From contig CAJFCJ010000027.1 of NCBI GenBank assembly GCA_904063045.1, positions 560,501 through 624,500 of the forward strand: a stretch of 64,000 bases of DNA. Direction: 5' to 3'. This stretch comes from Dimorphilus gyrociliatus. Lineage: Eukaryota > Annelida > Polychaeta > Dinophilidae. The translations under genes and the position numbers were made by a program. The notes under the pieces were generated by a model. It ran no database searches, had not been told where the DNA came from, and worked only from the letters and a program-made list of their open reading frames with translations. Shown here in pieces: positions 50,496 through 62,691 of this stretch; the first letter of the stretch is position 1; each line of letters begins with the position of its first letter.

Positions 50496-52722
50496 ATCTT
50501 TAGTAATATATCGAGTAGTGATTTTTTTATAATTAGAACACAACTTCTACATAAAAAATACAGAGCACTTGAATTACTTCAGGTTTGTTTACGAAAGAGA
50601 TAATGCCGCTGAATATATAAACGCAGTATTCGCAGTCACATAATCAATCGCATTATCGAATCAGCAGTGAATTTATATCAGCATAAAAAAGAATTCAAAT
50701 CTAGCCTCTCTACATGAAAATTTATAGTTATCGCCGTTTGAAAATAATCCTCTGATTATATAAACTATACAATCTAAATAATTTAGTATTCAATCTCAGA
50801 ATGATTAAAATTTCATAAAATTTTTCACTTTAGATTCTTTATATCGATTTATCGAAAGCTTATTCACTCGCTCACTCATTTTTCTTCCTTTCTCTCACTC
50901 TCTCCTTCCTACTACTTAATTCAATCCCACCCCAAACCAACACACTCTCTCCCCACCTCTTCTTTATTTTCTTTTCAGCTATTTAGTATTTAACCTCTAG
51001 TTCAATCTTTTCCACTCGATATGAATATCAAGTTTTTCCCCCCTTTAGGATTTTTACATTCTACTTATTTGGTATATTCTATAGAATTTGTTTATAATTC
51101 CAAAGAAATATCACTTTTGATCCTATACTAATTAATTACCTTCTCTTTTACCATAACTATAAAAAGTACAGTAATGTATAATATATGAAAAGAGTTACTG
51201 GCAAGTTATCAGAAAACACAAAGTAAGGTTATTTAATGAATTTTCTGTTTTTAAACAGCTCTTCTTGGCATAGACCACTCCTATTTTTTTGTTTAATCTC
51301 CAACTGGAAGATTTTCTCATATACACAACCTGGTCAGTAAGGAGAGAGAGAGAAAGAGAGAAAGAACAATTTAGACATATCGGTATAGGTGAAAAAATTT
51401 GGGTGAGAAAAGTCTGAATGGTCAATCATAAACTTTTCTTTTGAAAGAACTCTATTGTATACAAATATTTCACTTTTTTTTATCCTATTCTCTTTGGCCT
51501 TTTGAACAAATGATAAAACTCAAATATTGAACTTAAGAGAATGATTCAATTATATCCTAACTATATAATCTACATTTGTTTAGCTAGATTATTCGTAGAC
51601 TTATCAAATACAGTCAAATAATCATTTAGTAATCACTCTATAAATGTGTTTATATAAACTACACATATATCATATAAAAGGGAAAAACGAATTTATCAAA
51701 TCTATTCATGTATCTACCATTCTCACATTCAACGTCAATGTCAAATAACGATATCATTATGACCTTTAAAAAAGGTTATATTTAATTTATTTAGATATCT
51801 AATAGCATTTAATAGATATCTTTTTGTACATATTCAAAATTATAATCAATAAAAACCTAAAAAAGCTACATATAGTAATCTTTTAAAGAAAAGAACAACA
51901 GATATCTCTATTAGTGTTTGTTTTATAGCTAAAACACATCTTTATACAATACAGCCAACTTATATTTTCAGTACATTAATACAATTAAAAGTAACTACTG
52001 TAGAATTATTATTAAAATAATTAATACAATAGATCATTATAATATATAGTTTAATGTATTCTAGAGTTTTTGCCTCCTCTATTGTTCTTTTTACGCCTAT
52101 CTTCCAGTTAATCTTTTGTCGGAAATTAATATTCGATTTATTAGTTTCCTTCTATTTTAAATATAATAATAGATATGGTTAATATATATATTATTACTCT
52201 CTTATTTAACTATTATTTAGAGCCTACTACATTTTATATAACATTTGCCATTGATTTCTGTTTGAATAAGAAAATAATTGATAAAGTAGCACATCCTTTG
52301 TAATACCTTAATTCAATTAATTTTCATTGCACAATGTTGAAAAATCTTACTTCTCCCTATCTATAAATCTATATACAATCTAAGATCATAATTTGAAATT
52401 TATATAATGTTATACATTATTTATTTAAATAACTGTCATTATATTACATGGAACGCAATTATAATAAAAAGTTGTTGTTGTTTTTCTTTTGGTTATATAA
52501 TCAAGAGCATGCTGAGGCTAAAAGGAGTACTAAAAGAAACAAATTATTTTTTTTCTTTTTCTTTTTTTTTTAAAAAAAAAACCAATAATGCTTTTTTCCG
52601 CTGATTTTTTTTCCCAATTTTTCTGTCTCACACTGCACAAAAAAATATGTTATAAACTAGAAATAAAAATGTGTTAAAAGTTTGTCTTTCTTTTCTTTTA
52701 GCTTGGTTAAATTTATATTTGT
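50496..52722. other. Intergenic, no gene seen
   Basis: AT-rich. It includes a C-rich/pyrimidine stretch at about 50880-50980 and poly(T)/poly(A) runs near 52540-52580. The 50550-50640 part may hold the leader of the upstream minus-strand orphan gene. Confidence 0.5.
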
Positions 52723-54413
52723 TTAAGCCATAACATCTTTCTTGTTTACAGCATTTCTTACGCAACATGCAAAAACAATTCCGAGAATCTGTGTTTTTTT
52801 TTAATAATATTAAATTAATGCACTTTATTAATATCTATAAATTGTATTTACCTGTATAACGGCTATACCAACTCCAATACCAATTAAAATTGCGGCTCTA
52901 TCCTCAACCCACTTTTTCAATGCATCGTAGCATCCCTATTTAAAATTAGTAGAACAAATTTATCGTACAGTTCTCGTTATAGAATATATTTCAGTAAGTC
53001 AACTTACGTCTTTGTAAGAAATATTATTATTTTCAAAATCATTGAAACAATCTCTCATTTCTTGACTGTTTGGATCGTCGGGTTTTTCGGTACTTTCTTT
53101 CTTGTTGCTGCAGCAACTTTGAGGATATTTATGGTTTCTCTATAAAGTATCCAGTTTGTTAATACATTACTTAGTTATAATAGTGCTAAAACTTACATTT
53201 TCGAAATTGGGATTGTTATTGTAATCTGTATACGAGTGTGAGCCGCAACATTTTAGTTTATTTTGCATGCTACTCCAGGCCAGAACAGTTACATCATTAT
53301 TTGTTGGTTCTAAGGGTTTCATTGTGGTATTTGCAAACTTCTGCATGTTTTCTTTCAGTGCATTGCCAAGTTCTTTTCTAAACACTGCAGCTAGAATCGC
53401 AGCTGTAATTTCCGCAAGTAGAAGAAGACCCATGATGAAAGCATACATCATCAGTAGGCAAGAACTTTCTTGGATTGCTCCACAGCATCCCAAGAATCCA
53501 GTCAAGAAAATAATTGCTCCAATTACTATAACCAAAATAATAGCAGCCTGCATTGTTTTCTCGTTATTATCAATCTTGATTACATCCAAGTACTTGTTAA
53601 AGTTTTTATCTACTTTCATCCAAATTCCAACGCCTAGAAGAGCCGCCCCGGCAATCTGTTAAGAATAGCGCCATCTATCGGTTATTGTGTCCATGTGCCG
53701 CACAAATAATCAATGTACAATTAATTTAAAAATATTACTGGAAATAGCAATTATGCTGTTCTGCCCAGTTAATAGTGTTTATTCATATTGCAACAAAATA
53801 CCATTGTTTTCTAACTAGGAGATAAGAAATAAGCCTATACGGCTATAAAATATGTTCGACCATATATGAATAAAATGATGTAGAAGAGATACACTAATAT
53901 CCATATTCTTATGAATCATTATCATAAAACTCCTCCTTTCGCCTTTCATAAGGTATGTAAAAGGTAAAGAAAATGACTAAATCTTTATGCGTTACCTACG
54001 TTCGCAGAGTCAACTCAAGGTTAGAGCGCCACCAGTACACAGCAAAAACTCAAAAATTTACAGGTGTGCTCGCTGTAGCAAAGATAAGGAGCACAAAGAG
54101 AGAAAACGGGAAAGGGAGAGAATATAATAGTGAAAGTAACAGAGAGTGAAGGAGGTAAAGATTTGTAAAGAAAAGCTAAGAACTATAAATAAATTATTTC
54201 GTATTTCCTACTTTAACCTAGAAATTGAACGTTAGAGCGTACTGTTGTTATTATTGTTTTTCTCTGCTAAATAAACATAGCCTAAACATATGTAATGTAA
54301 TAATTTCTAAATAATAAAAAACACAATAATTTACTTACAAAGAAGATGATGTTGAAGAAGAAGAGAATATATTTTGCACATTTCGTGCCGCATCCCATAG
54401 ATCCGAATCCCAT
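52723..54413 (-). CDS. Tetraspanin, CD63-like (5 exons, 271 aa)
   Basis: Minus-strand exons 54413-54339, 53655-53197, 53139-53008, 52935-52852 and 52788-52723 are all phase 0 and give 816 nt. The protein has four membrane helices: about residues 13-36 (YILFFFNIIFFIAGAALLGV), TM2 AAIILVIVIGAIIFLTGFLG followed by CCGAI, TM3 LLMMYAFIMGLLLLAEITAA, and TM4 ILIGIGVGIAVIQILGIVFA. A short first loop is followed by a large second loop with the tetraspanin CCG (KLKCCGSH) and further cysteines in QSCC, DCF and GCYDAL (six in total). Tetraspanins organise membrane microdomains and endosomal/exosomal traffic. The CD63-type layout is a moderate inference. The C-terminus (KKDVMA) lacks a clear YxxPhi lysosomal signal. 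Intron 1 (683 bp) contains a CGCCATCTATCG element at 53669-53680, 14 bp from exon 2. Confidence 0.92.
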
Positions 54414-56521
54414 GACTGTTTCTTTAAAATGGTATGTTGTTTAGACTAGTTAAAACAATTCTAATCGTTGACTTTGTTAATCTTCTTTTGTTTCAAATTG
54501 TACAAAATTTAGTAGAGTCGATGTTGTCTGAATCGATTGTCAACCGAATAGTGGCTGGATGCTAAGTTGTGTGGCGCTGGCAGCCTCGATCTGAAATGTA
54601 CGAGCTTTGAAAAAGTATATATATTTATATACCTGTGTGGCTATGAGTCATCATCCAATTATCATGGAGGATGATAAGAATGACTAATGTTTGCCGAAAG
54701 GCGGTGTGTTTTTAAAGGCTATACTTCCTGCGCTCAAAAAATATGTCAGATAAACTAACCACGATTTACAAATATCGCGAATATATCGACTTTATTAAAG
54801 GATTTATTAAAAAAACAAAAAAGTAAAGAACTTTATGTAAATCCAGTTTGGCAACTGATGCTAAAGTAAACTATTGTGTGACGTTAGACAAACGTATGTA
54901 TTTACATTATCGGATATAATTAATGTTAATGGATTATATTTATTAATAGCCCATAAGAAATTGAGGAAAGATGGGGAGATGGCATAGATATACATAAGGG
55001 TAAAAGTAGACAAAATAGAGAAAGAGTAGCATACTCTCTAGTATTCTAATTCTACTCCAAAGGGGTTATTTATAGACTAAAGAAGATCATTGCAAATGTG
55101 GGCAAAGTCACGTGCGGTAAACACGTAGAGACAATGGATAGTTAAACTACGTTTCGTTAGAAAATTATATATTTTATATCCTATAGAATTTTTTATAGCA
55201 TATGCGTCAAAAAAAATGATTTTACCTTTTAAATCGTTAAATACTTGCCAGTTTTAGCTCATTCAGTTGTTTTTTTATTTTTTTTTTAACTATATACTGT
55301 TTGTATACAAGTTTCGGTTATTCTATGATTCCAATATTTGTGTTTTTTATTCACGAATTCTCTTACTAAACATAAACAGAAATGTTAAATCTATAAATAA
55401 ACTCCCTTTTCACCTTCCTTTTACTGACTCATCTTTCGTTTAAGGAGAATAGCCGTATTAAGAGTACGATACATTTTTATTGGTAAATGGGATGAAATCA
55501 TTATTTCATGGTTATGATTATATAATGTATAGACAAGAAAGAGACGGACGGAAGTTTGTACTTGTAAAAAAATATATGGCAGAAACAATCAGATTAATAT
55601 TTAAATAGTGTATTTATTCTATATAACGGTTTTTTTTTATCTAAGAGATTTGCTTTTCAAATCAAATAAATAAACTGTTTCGTCCAGTCATTTATCTTAT
55701 ATTCCATATAATTTCTATAGACCAAAAAAGACCAAATATAAAAATCGTTTCAAGTCTTTTCTATTCCCTTTAAAGAGACAAAAAAAGAGTGGAAACATAT
55801 GAGAGATGATATATAGAAAGGGAAAAACTTTTATGGAATATCTTACAACGATTTGGACCTAATGTATAAAAAATAATGGAAAGAAAGAAGAAGAATAAGA
55901 GAACCAAACAAAGAATAATGGATAATTTTTTCTTTATATTCTATTTAAAAAGGATGAAAAAAATGAAACATTTACGTACACTGAAGCATCGTATATAGTA
56001 TTTTATATGTTCTTGTAATTTAACAAACCTAATGAACTTTCTTAACGAGTACAACTAAAGTTTCCAATAATTCATATATACATTTAAATATTTGTCCTTA
56101 ACGTACCTTTTGCCTTTTATTTTATTATAGTCTCATCACAGTTGCAAATATTTAACAATATCTATGTGAAATAAATTTACTTTATATGTAAGCCTATAGT
56201 GTTATACTATATTATATACAACTTTAATAATAAAGTAACAATCTAAAAGTCACTTTGCGAGTATCAATTCAACAAGATAACATTCAACTTATTAACTAGT
56301 TAATTAATTTAAATAAAGTATTTATATATAAAATGAATACGTCTGTCTTGAGAAGTATATTTTTATTACTTTATATTAGAATTGTATTTTGAAAAGGACC
56401 ATTAAAAATATAGTACAGTGTGTAAAGAGTCTTATGCGTCTGAATAATATTAAAATAGTTCTTACGAAACATTCGCGCTCAAGTCTATTGAATTATAAAA
56501 TTAGCAATGGAAGATTATATA
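54414..56521. other. Intergenic upstream of tetraspanin, promoter-like in part
   Basis: The first kilobase is the presumed minus-strand promoter/leader of the tetraspanin gene and includes an E-box block at about 55100-55126. The remainder is AT-rich with no gene. Confidence 0.45.
55100..55126 (+). promoter_or_regulatory. E-box block sharing a 15-mer with the formin promoter
   Basis: GGGCAAAGTCACGTG here is identical to bases 30800-30814. It is again followed closely by a second partial E-box (ACACGT, here after 6 bp). It is about 0.7 kb upstream of the tetraspanin start codon. Confidence 0.4.
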
Positions 56522-58173
56522 TACAGTACGGGTAACCTATTTTTGAACGCCCAGCTATTTTCTATAATAGTTAAAATATTTTTTCTATAACATTAATTTT
56601 ACAATCGAATAATTAGATATGTCAATTATCTCTTTGCACACAACAGATTCAACTAGTTAAATTTTTAAATTTCACTGTTTAAATAACAAAAAAAATTTTA
56701 TTCTGAAAATGTCACAAAAAGTGCCCGATATCCTATTTTTGAACTTTATGAATTCTGATAAAAATGTTGTTAGAAAAGGTAAGAAATATGTTTATTTTTA
56801 CATTTTATTAACGTATAGATTATATTACTTCAAATAATCACTTTTTCTTTTTCTTTAATATCTTATATTATATCCTTTATTTTTCCAACATAATCTGGCT
56901 CTTTTATGGAAGCTTTTGTATAAATTTGCAATATACCAATTTGGTATGTTATTAAATTCCTCTTCTACTGCCCTCCACAAATCATCTTTTGTCTGCAAAA
57001 CATGGGTTTGCAACCTATTTTTTAAGTAAGCCCACAAATTTTCAATAATGTTCAATTCTGGGCTTCTGGATGGCCAGTCTTGTAAAACTGTTATATTGTT
57101 TCTCTCAAGAAATGTCCTTGTAGATGCCGATGTATGACATTTGGCACCATCCTGCATAAGCAGGTTGTCTGGCTCAAACATTGGAAATAGCTTCTCCTCA
57201 AGTATTTCTTGGTATAAATTGCTGTCCATATACCCATTATATAACTTTATAGCTCTTGTCCCATCAGCTTTTATACACCCCCATATTGATATTGATGAAT
57301 TTGCTGTTCGAACAGCTTTTTTGGTGTATTTTGGATCATACCGTTTATGACTCCCCCTATGGACCCAAATTCTTCTTTTTGGATACAATTCAATCCGACT
57401 TTCATCGGAAAATATAATTTTGTTTACATCTTCTTGACTCTTATTTAACATAGACAAACAAAAAGATTTTCTATTTCTTGCATGGCAAGGTTTTAGCGCT
57501 GGCTTACTTGTTGCAACATAGCTTTTAAGGTCGTTTTTTTGCAAAATCTTTTTGCATGTCGATAGAGAAATTTTGGAACCTAATCCTGAATGTTCAAGCA
57601 CATTCCTTGCCGTTAGAAATGGATTTCTCTTTGAAATTTGGCAAATTTTTCTCTCTTCCCTTTCTGTTAAAATCTTTGGGGTACATAGTTTCGATAGATT
57701 GTTAATAGTTCCATGTTTCTCAAATTTTTTTGTTATGTAGTGGACAGATCCCTTTGAAATTTTTAATTGTTTTGCAATTTCGTTCATTGACATCTTCTCC
57801 TTCCTCTTTTCCAACACTAATTTTCTCATGTCCAAGCTTATTTTTGGCATTTTTAACTTTTTTAAAATTGTTATCCTACTTTGATTCTTGACATAAATTG
57901 TCATGTGGGAAAGCAAAAAAATTTGGTCATTTTCGTAAATTTTTAATTATTGTTCAAAAATAGGATATCGGGTACTTTTCACGATTTTTTCATAATAAAA
58001 ATTTTTTGTTATTTAAACAGTAAAATACAAAGATTTAATTAATTGAATATGTTGATTACAAAGTCACAATTGCCATGTCTAATTGTTGGATTGTAAAATT
58101 AATGTTAAAGAAAAAATATTTTAACTAATATAGAAAAAAGCTGGGCGTTCAAAAATAGGTTACCCGTACTGTA
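56522..58173 (-). mobile_element. Complete Tc1-like (Tc1/mariner) DNA transposon with IR/DR ends
   Basis: The element spans 56524-58171 between TA target duplications. The outer 33 bp, beginning CAGTACGGGTAACC, are perfectly inverted at the two ends. The inverted repeats continue for about 220 bp with moderate divergence. Each repeat holds two direct copies of a putative transposase-binding core CCTATTTTTGAAC: left at 56536 and 56732, right (as complement) at 57952 and 58147, about 196 bp apart. This is the IR/DR architecture known from Tc1-like elements such as Sleeping Beauty. The enclosed transposase frame is intact, so the copy is recent or potentially active. Confidence 0.95.
56855..57850 (-). 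CDS. Tc1-like transposase, intact, 331 aa
   Basis: This catalyses cut-and-paste movement of the surrounding element. The N-terminus is a paired-like helix-turn-helix DNA-binding region (MSMNEIAKQLKISKGSVHYI), followed by a second HTH (LTEREERKICQI...). The catalytic DDE triad is visible: first Asp in IIFSDES, second in LMQDGAKCH, and Glu in SPELNIIENLW. By my count 35 residues separate the second Asp and the Glu, so this is a DD35E member, not classical DD34E. The GSHKR and WGCI motifs of the family are present. ATG 57850 (MPKIS) gives a family-typical length; an upstream in-frame ATG at 57904 would add 18 residues. No stop or frameshift is seen. Confidence 0.93.
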   Translation of the reverse strand: MPKISLDMRKLVLEKRKEKMSMNEIAKQLKISKGSVHYITKKFEKHGTINNLSKLCTPKILTEREERKICQISKRNPFLTARNVLEHSGLGSKISLSTCKKILQKNDLKSYVATSKPALKPCHARNRKSFCLSMLNKSQEDVNKIIFSDESRIELYPKRRIWVHRGSHKRYDPKYTKKAVRTANSSISIWGCIKADGTRAIKLYNGYMDSNLYQEILEEKLFPMFEPDNLLMQDGAKCHTSASTRTFLERNNITVLQDWPSRSPELNIIENLWAYLKNRLQTHVLQTKDDLWRAVEEEFNNIPNWYIANLYKSFHKRARLCWKNKGYNIRY

Positions 58174-61100
58174 TATGACTATTGCATTCATATATAACAT
58201 TGACAGACACGAGTTGTAGTTGTTATCAATTATAAATATATAAAGTTTTTATCAAGTTTCCAAATTTGGAAACAATTTTAATTGAAAAAGAAGAGTTTTA
58301 ATGAAGAATATAAGACACTATATATATATATATATACTGTATACATATACGAATTTACACGAAAATAAGCTATATCGAAATAATTATTAAGTAGAAATTC
58401 TACAATAAACTATATATATATAGTAATATAGAATAGACATATACAGTATATCTATAACTTACATATATACTGTGTAGAAAGTATATCTTGATGATCTAAG
58501 CATTTTTCAAATACTTTATCAATATTTCAAAGCATATTTCGATATTACTTTCTTAGTTAAGGAATAGTTTCGAGCAGTATTTTATAGATATGTCTTTGAG
58601 CATTTTTTATGATTAATAGCAACCGCCTATTTCTAAAAAGACCTTTTATAAGAAAGCGCAAATGATCTCATTTTACAAAAAATAACCTTTCAGGTTCTAG
58701 GAAGAAAACGATATTTATTACAAATTTATGATCTGTTGCATAAAATCTATGGCTTAATCATAGATAAAACTATTTTATGAAATAACTGTGAAATAGATCG
58801 ATCGAACTGGAATTTACCTTAATTAATACTTTTATTTCCTCTCAAATGGATATATGCTATAAGCTAGCTCACGTTTTCTCTCACTCTCTCCCTGTCTTTC
58901 TCCTTACATTAATGAAGAATCTATGATGATAAATGACTTGGAGATATATAAAAAAAGACAAAAAAGTTAATATACGAGTAGTTTTTGATATTTGAGTAAA
59001 AGTCTACTCTTGTTTAGTTGTTATGCTTTCATATTTTTTACCCAACTTGTAAGTTTTTTAGTATTAAAAAAAATAAAAGATCGTTAAAAATGTTCTATTT
59101 ATCAGACTAAGCAATTTTCTAATTTTCATCCAAAAAAAATGATAATTTAATCAAGATAATAAGTAGAAAAGAGATTTTTTTTATGATAAAAATCATCGTT
59201 CTATTTTCTGTTCGTTTTATATTTTCAAAAATGAGAAAAACAAAAAAAGTAGCGAGTATATAGATTACTTAAACAATATGTTTTGAAATATATGTATATA
59301 TATTTTCTGTGTAATGTATTTATTCACTACGTAATTGCTAATTTGAATATATATATACAACTTGAACGCAATATATATATATATATATATATTCATATTT
59401 TACCTATCTCCCTCTTGTTTTAAGATTTATTAATTTATGAATTATTATTAATAGCTGTAATAAATGGTTTTATAACTAAATGTGTCTACTTCCGATAAAT
59501 ATCATATTGTAAAATTTATAGTGTATTACGCAAATTTGACTTAATTTCGAATATTCTATTCATCCTATACAGACCACTCAGTATATGTAGTTTTAAATAG
59601 TCGGAAGTATAATTTCATCTTTAAACATTTATATTCTCCATAATCAACCTTCATACATAGCTTTCTAATAAATTGGTTGTCCTTTTCTATTAGTATCTAT
59701 TTATAAGTTTTATAGCGCAAAAATAGGAAAAAGGTTCATTTTCTGTTGGGTAAATTATATAACTTTTAATTAATTAATTATTAACCAATAAATAAATTAA
59801 TTATGAAATATTGATAATTTTTACCCATTTTTCGTATTTATAATATTGAGTATAGTGTGTATATGCCGTATTTGTATAATTGTTTTAGTCTCTTGCTTAT
59901 CTTAGATCCCTTTTCCGATAGTAAAGTGATGCCTAGCGATATTTTAAACTGATATTTTCATTAAAACGGTTTTTTATTATCAGATAAACTAATATTGTCA
60001 AATTGATCGTATTAGAACGATCAAGAATGATAGAAAAATTTATATATATACTGTAGATATAGAGGGAGAGAGAACACTTGTTGAGAGATAGTTAGTCAAA
60101 CTACTATATTGAACAATTACTATTCAACTGTCAGTTGAAGGATATTAGATAAAAGTGTCCATAGTCGTTTGCTTTTTTTCCGTTTCTTTCTGTTTCTCTG
60201 TCTCTCTCTCATTCTAAAGCTTCATTTATCGTCACACGTACCCCACCCCTAGTTTCTTTTTTTAGCTCTATTCTGTAAAGTTTACATGGTATTAAAAATT
60301 CTACAACTCTACTCTATTCTATTACAACATTATCTTCCAACATATAATATACAGGAAAAGGAAATATGTTGTTTTAATTTAACGAATGATTATATAATTT
60401 TAAAGATAAGTGCTTGTTAAAAATTATACAGAAAGATAACGAAAAATTAGGCTACAAAGCATTTTACCTTCAAAATTTTATTATTCAATATTTGTGAATA
60501 GGTTGAAAAAAAATTCAAAAAAAAATTAATTTAGTCTGTTAAAGTATAAGTATAAGACTAGTATGTCTGAAAATTGTTCATATTCTTCTTAAGTTATCCA
60601 TTCAAATAAGATATAAAGTAATTTGTAAGTAAAAAATCATCTTTTATTGCCAAATTGTAAATGGTTGTATGAAGCAATCAATATAAATACTGTATATATA
60701 TTATATATATATATTGATATATAGATTGATATATTCTATAAGACAAAGAATCACGATTCTTGATAAATTTTCTAATAATAGGAAGCACTACTCTCTCAGT
60801 ACACGATGTATCTCGTAAACGAACTTTTCAAGGTAACACAAAAGGAAATCATAGAGTCTCAAGTAAAACACGTATTATTTATTCTTAGATGAAATATTTC
60901 TGGTCAAATGATTTCTATTTCGCTAGAATGAAGCAATATTATGAGTAATATTACAAAGTATTCTAAGCTACACTTTTAAAAGTTTTCTTATCAATCCTGT
61001 TTTATCTTAAATAACTTGACTAATTTTTAAGCTTTAGGCTTAAAAATGCGAAACTCTCTAATAAAAATACATTTTATTGTATGCTTGTATAATTCAAGCT

Positions 61101-61349
61101 ATTTACATTTACTAAAGAATTTTCTTGGGCTCTATATACCATGCCAATGTATTCAATATATTTAAGTTGCATCAACTTCTTGCCCAACTTTACGTGCTTT
61201 GTATAAAAAATCTCGTTCTCCCTCTGCTTTCATGCTGCGGTATTTATTCATAGTAAAACATAGCCTTAATTATTATATTAATAATATAAATAATAAGGTA
61301 ATTACACTTTGACGCGTCTGTTTCGTCAATCTACAGCATTACTACACTA
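58174..61349. other. Intergenic, no gene seen
   Basis: Strongly AT-rich, with (TA)n at about 58319-58336 and 59371-59392 and several TACTGTA/TACAGTA motifs (58335, 58442, 60049, 60688). No coding region is supported. Confidence 0.5.
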
Positions 61350-62691
61350 GAAAAATAGAATTCAAAAGGCTACTGGTGCCAACCGTCCAAGTCTATTGAA
61401 TTCAGACCCCAAAAGGTCATCGAAACCAAATCATCAGCTTTAGATGATAAACTGAAAGAGCAAAGAAACAAGTTCGAGGAAAGGCTAAGAGAGAAAAAAG
61501 CAGAGAGCAATGTAATAGAAATAAGACTAACCGCTCAAATGGAGCGTATTGTTCAAATGATGGATTCTTATCAAACAAATCGTATCAATGAATCACGTAA
61601 CCGACCTGTGTTTATACAATCGCAAGAGATGGAATATGTCACAACGGTTAAAGAACAAAAATAGCGGAATTTCGAACATTCTTTACGAAAAAGATAACAG
61701 AATACCACCTATCAATGGTCTATCCACCAATAGACAAGTCAATTCTGGTCCTTCAATGCATGACTCTGCTACCGGAATCGATTCCATAAGAATTAAAAAA
61801 ATAAAATTCTTCTTGAATATCATGAAGACTATAGCTCATGTACAACAAAACTAGAACAATTCGTAGCGAATAGTATTAAAGCCATCGAAAATGGACCTTA
61901 TATTTCTCATGCAACTCATAAAACTGTCATAGCGTCTAATATAATAGAGATTGATCCCGAAGATATAATACAAAAAAAGAACTTGTTCATCAATTTAACC
62001 TTTGTTAAAACTCTTACGTAGCGGTCATATAAGCGATGATTGTACTCCTAAGCTTCGCTGTAAAATAAGTAATCAACGCCATCGTACTAGTGTACATGAT
62101 TAAACTTCAGCCACTCCTATAAATATTCTTCTTAGCAACACGGATTACTCTGATATTGAAGAGGACCGAATGGCTGGCTACAATGCCCCAGTACAAGTCC
62201 CAGCAACAGCAACAGCTGCTATCCATCAAATGTTGGTTCAACTTGATGCGAGTGCACCGATTTCTTTTTTCAGAAGACAGTTTCTAGAAGAAAAACTGTC
62301 TGAAGTGATACAAAGCAAAAACGTCTTCTGAGGCTCTGTCTTCACTAAAAACCTACTCTATGCGGAAAAGGTGAAGATCATCTTCCCTTATTTGAGTAAA
62401 GGTTATGATGTTAACACCTACATAGTGGACTCTTTAATGGAGATCGAAGATCAACCTAGAATATACATCAATTCAGACTATACCGAACCAGCTATACCAG
62501 GTGGACAATCTGATCTACTTATTGGCCAAGATAGTCTTCATAACAGAATCTTGGAAACGCTCCGAGATGACGAGTACAGATATAATAGATTCGCACTTGG
62601 TTGGCATCGAACCCTTCTTCAGTTATCCGATTTAGATGATGATTTCGACTTGGATCCCCCATTCTCTCTTTATGATTATCCCCGCTTTTGA
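61350..62691 (+). pseudogene. Decayed BEL/Pao-like LTR retrotransposon (gag and protease relic)
   Basis: Coding-like sequence, richer in G+C than its flanks, is open in successive different frames and broken by at least three shifts or stops (around 61661, 61790, 62010-62030 and 62330). An N-terminal piece is a charged coiled coil (KEQRNKFEERLREKKAES) as in Gag. Around 62026-62100 a zinc-knuckle-like GHISDDC ... RC ... RHRTSVHD matches the BEL/Pao Gag signature GHxSxxC...CxxCxxxHHTxLH. Near 62220-62290 an aspartic-protease-like LVQLDASAPISF appears. Around 62500 PGGQSDLLIGQDS matches the later protease segment. No reverse transcriptase or LTRs are visible, so the relic is truncated at 3' and probably both ends. 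The family assignment rests on these short motifs only. Confidence 0.55.
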
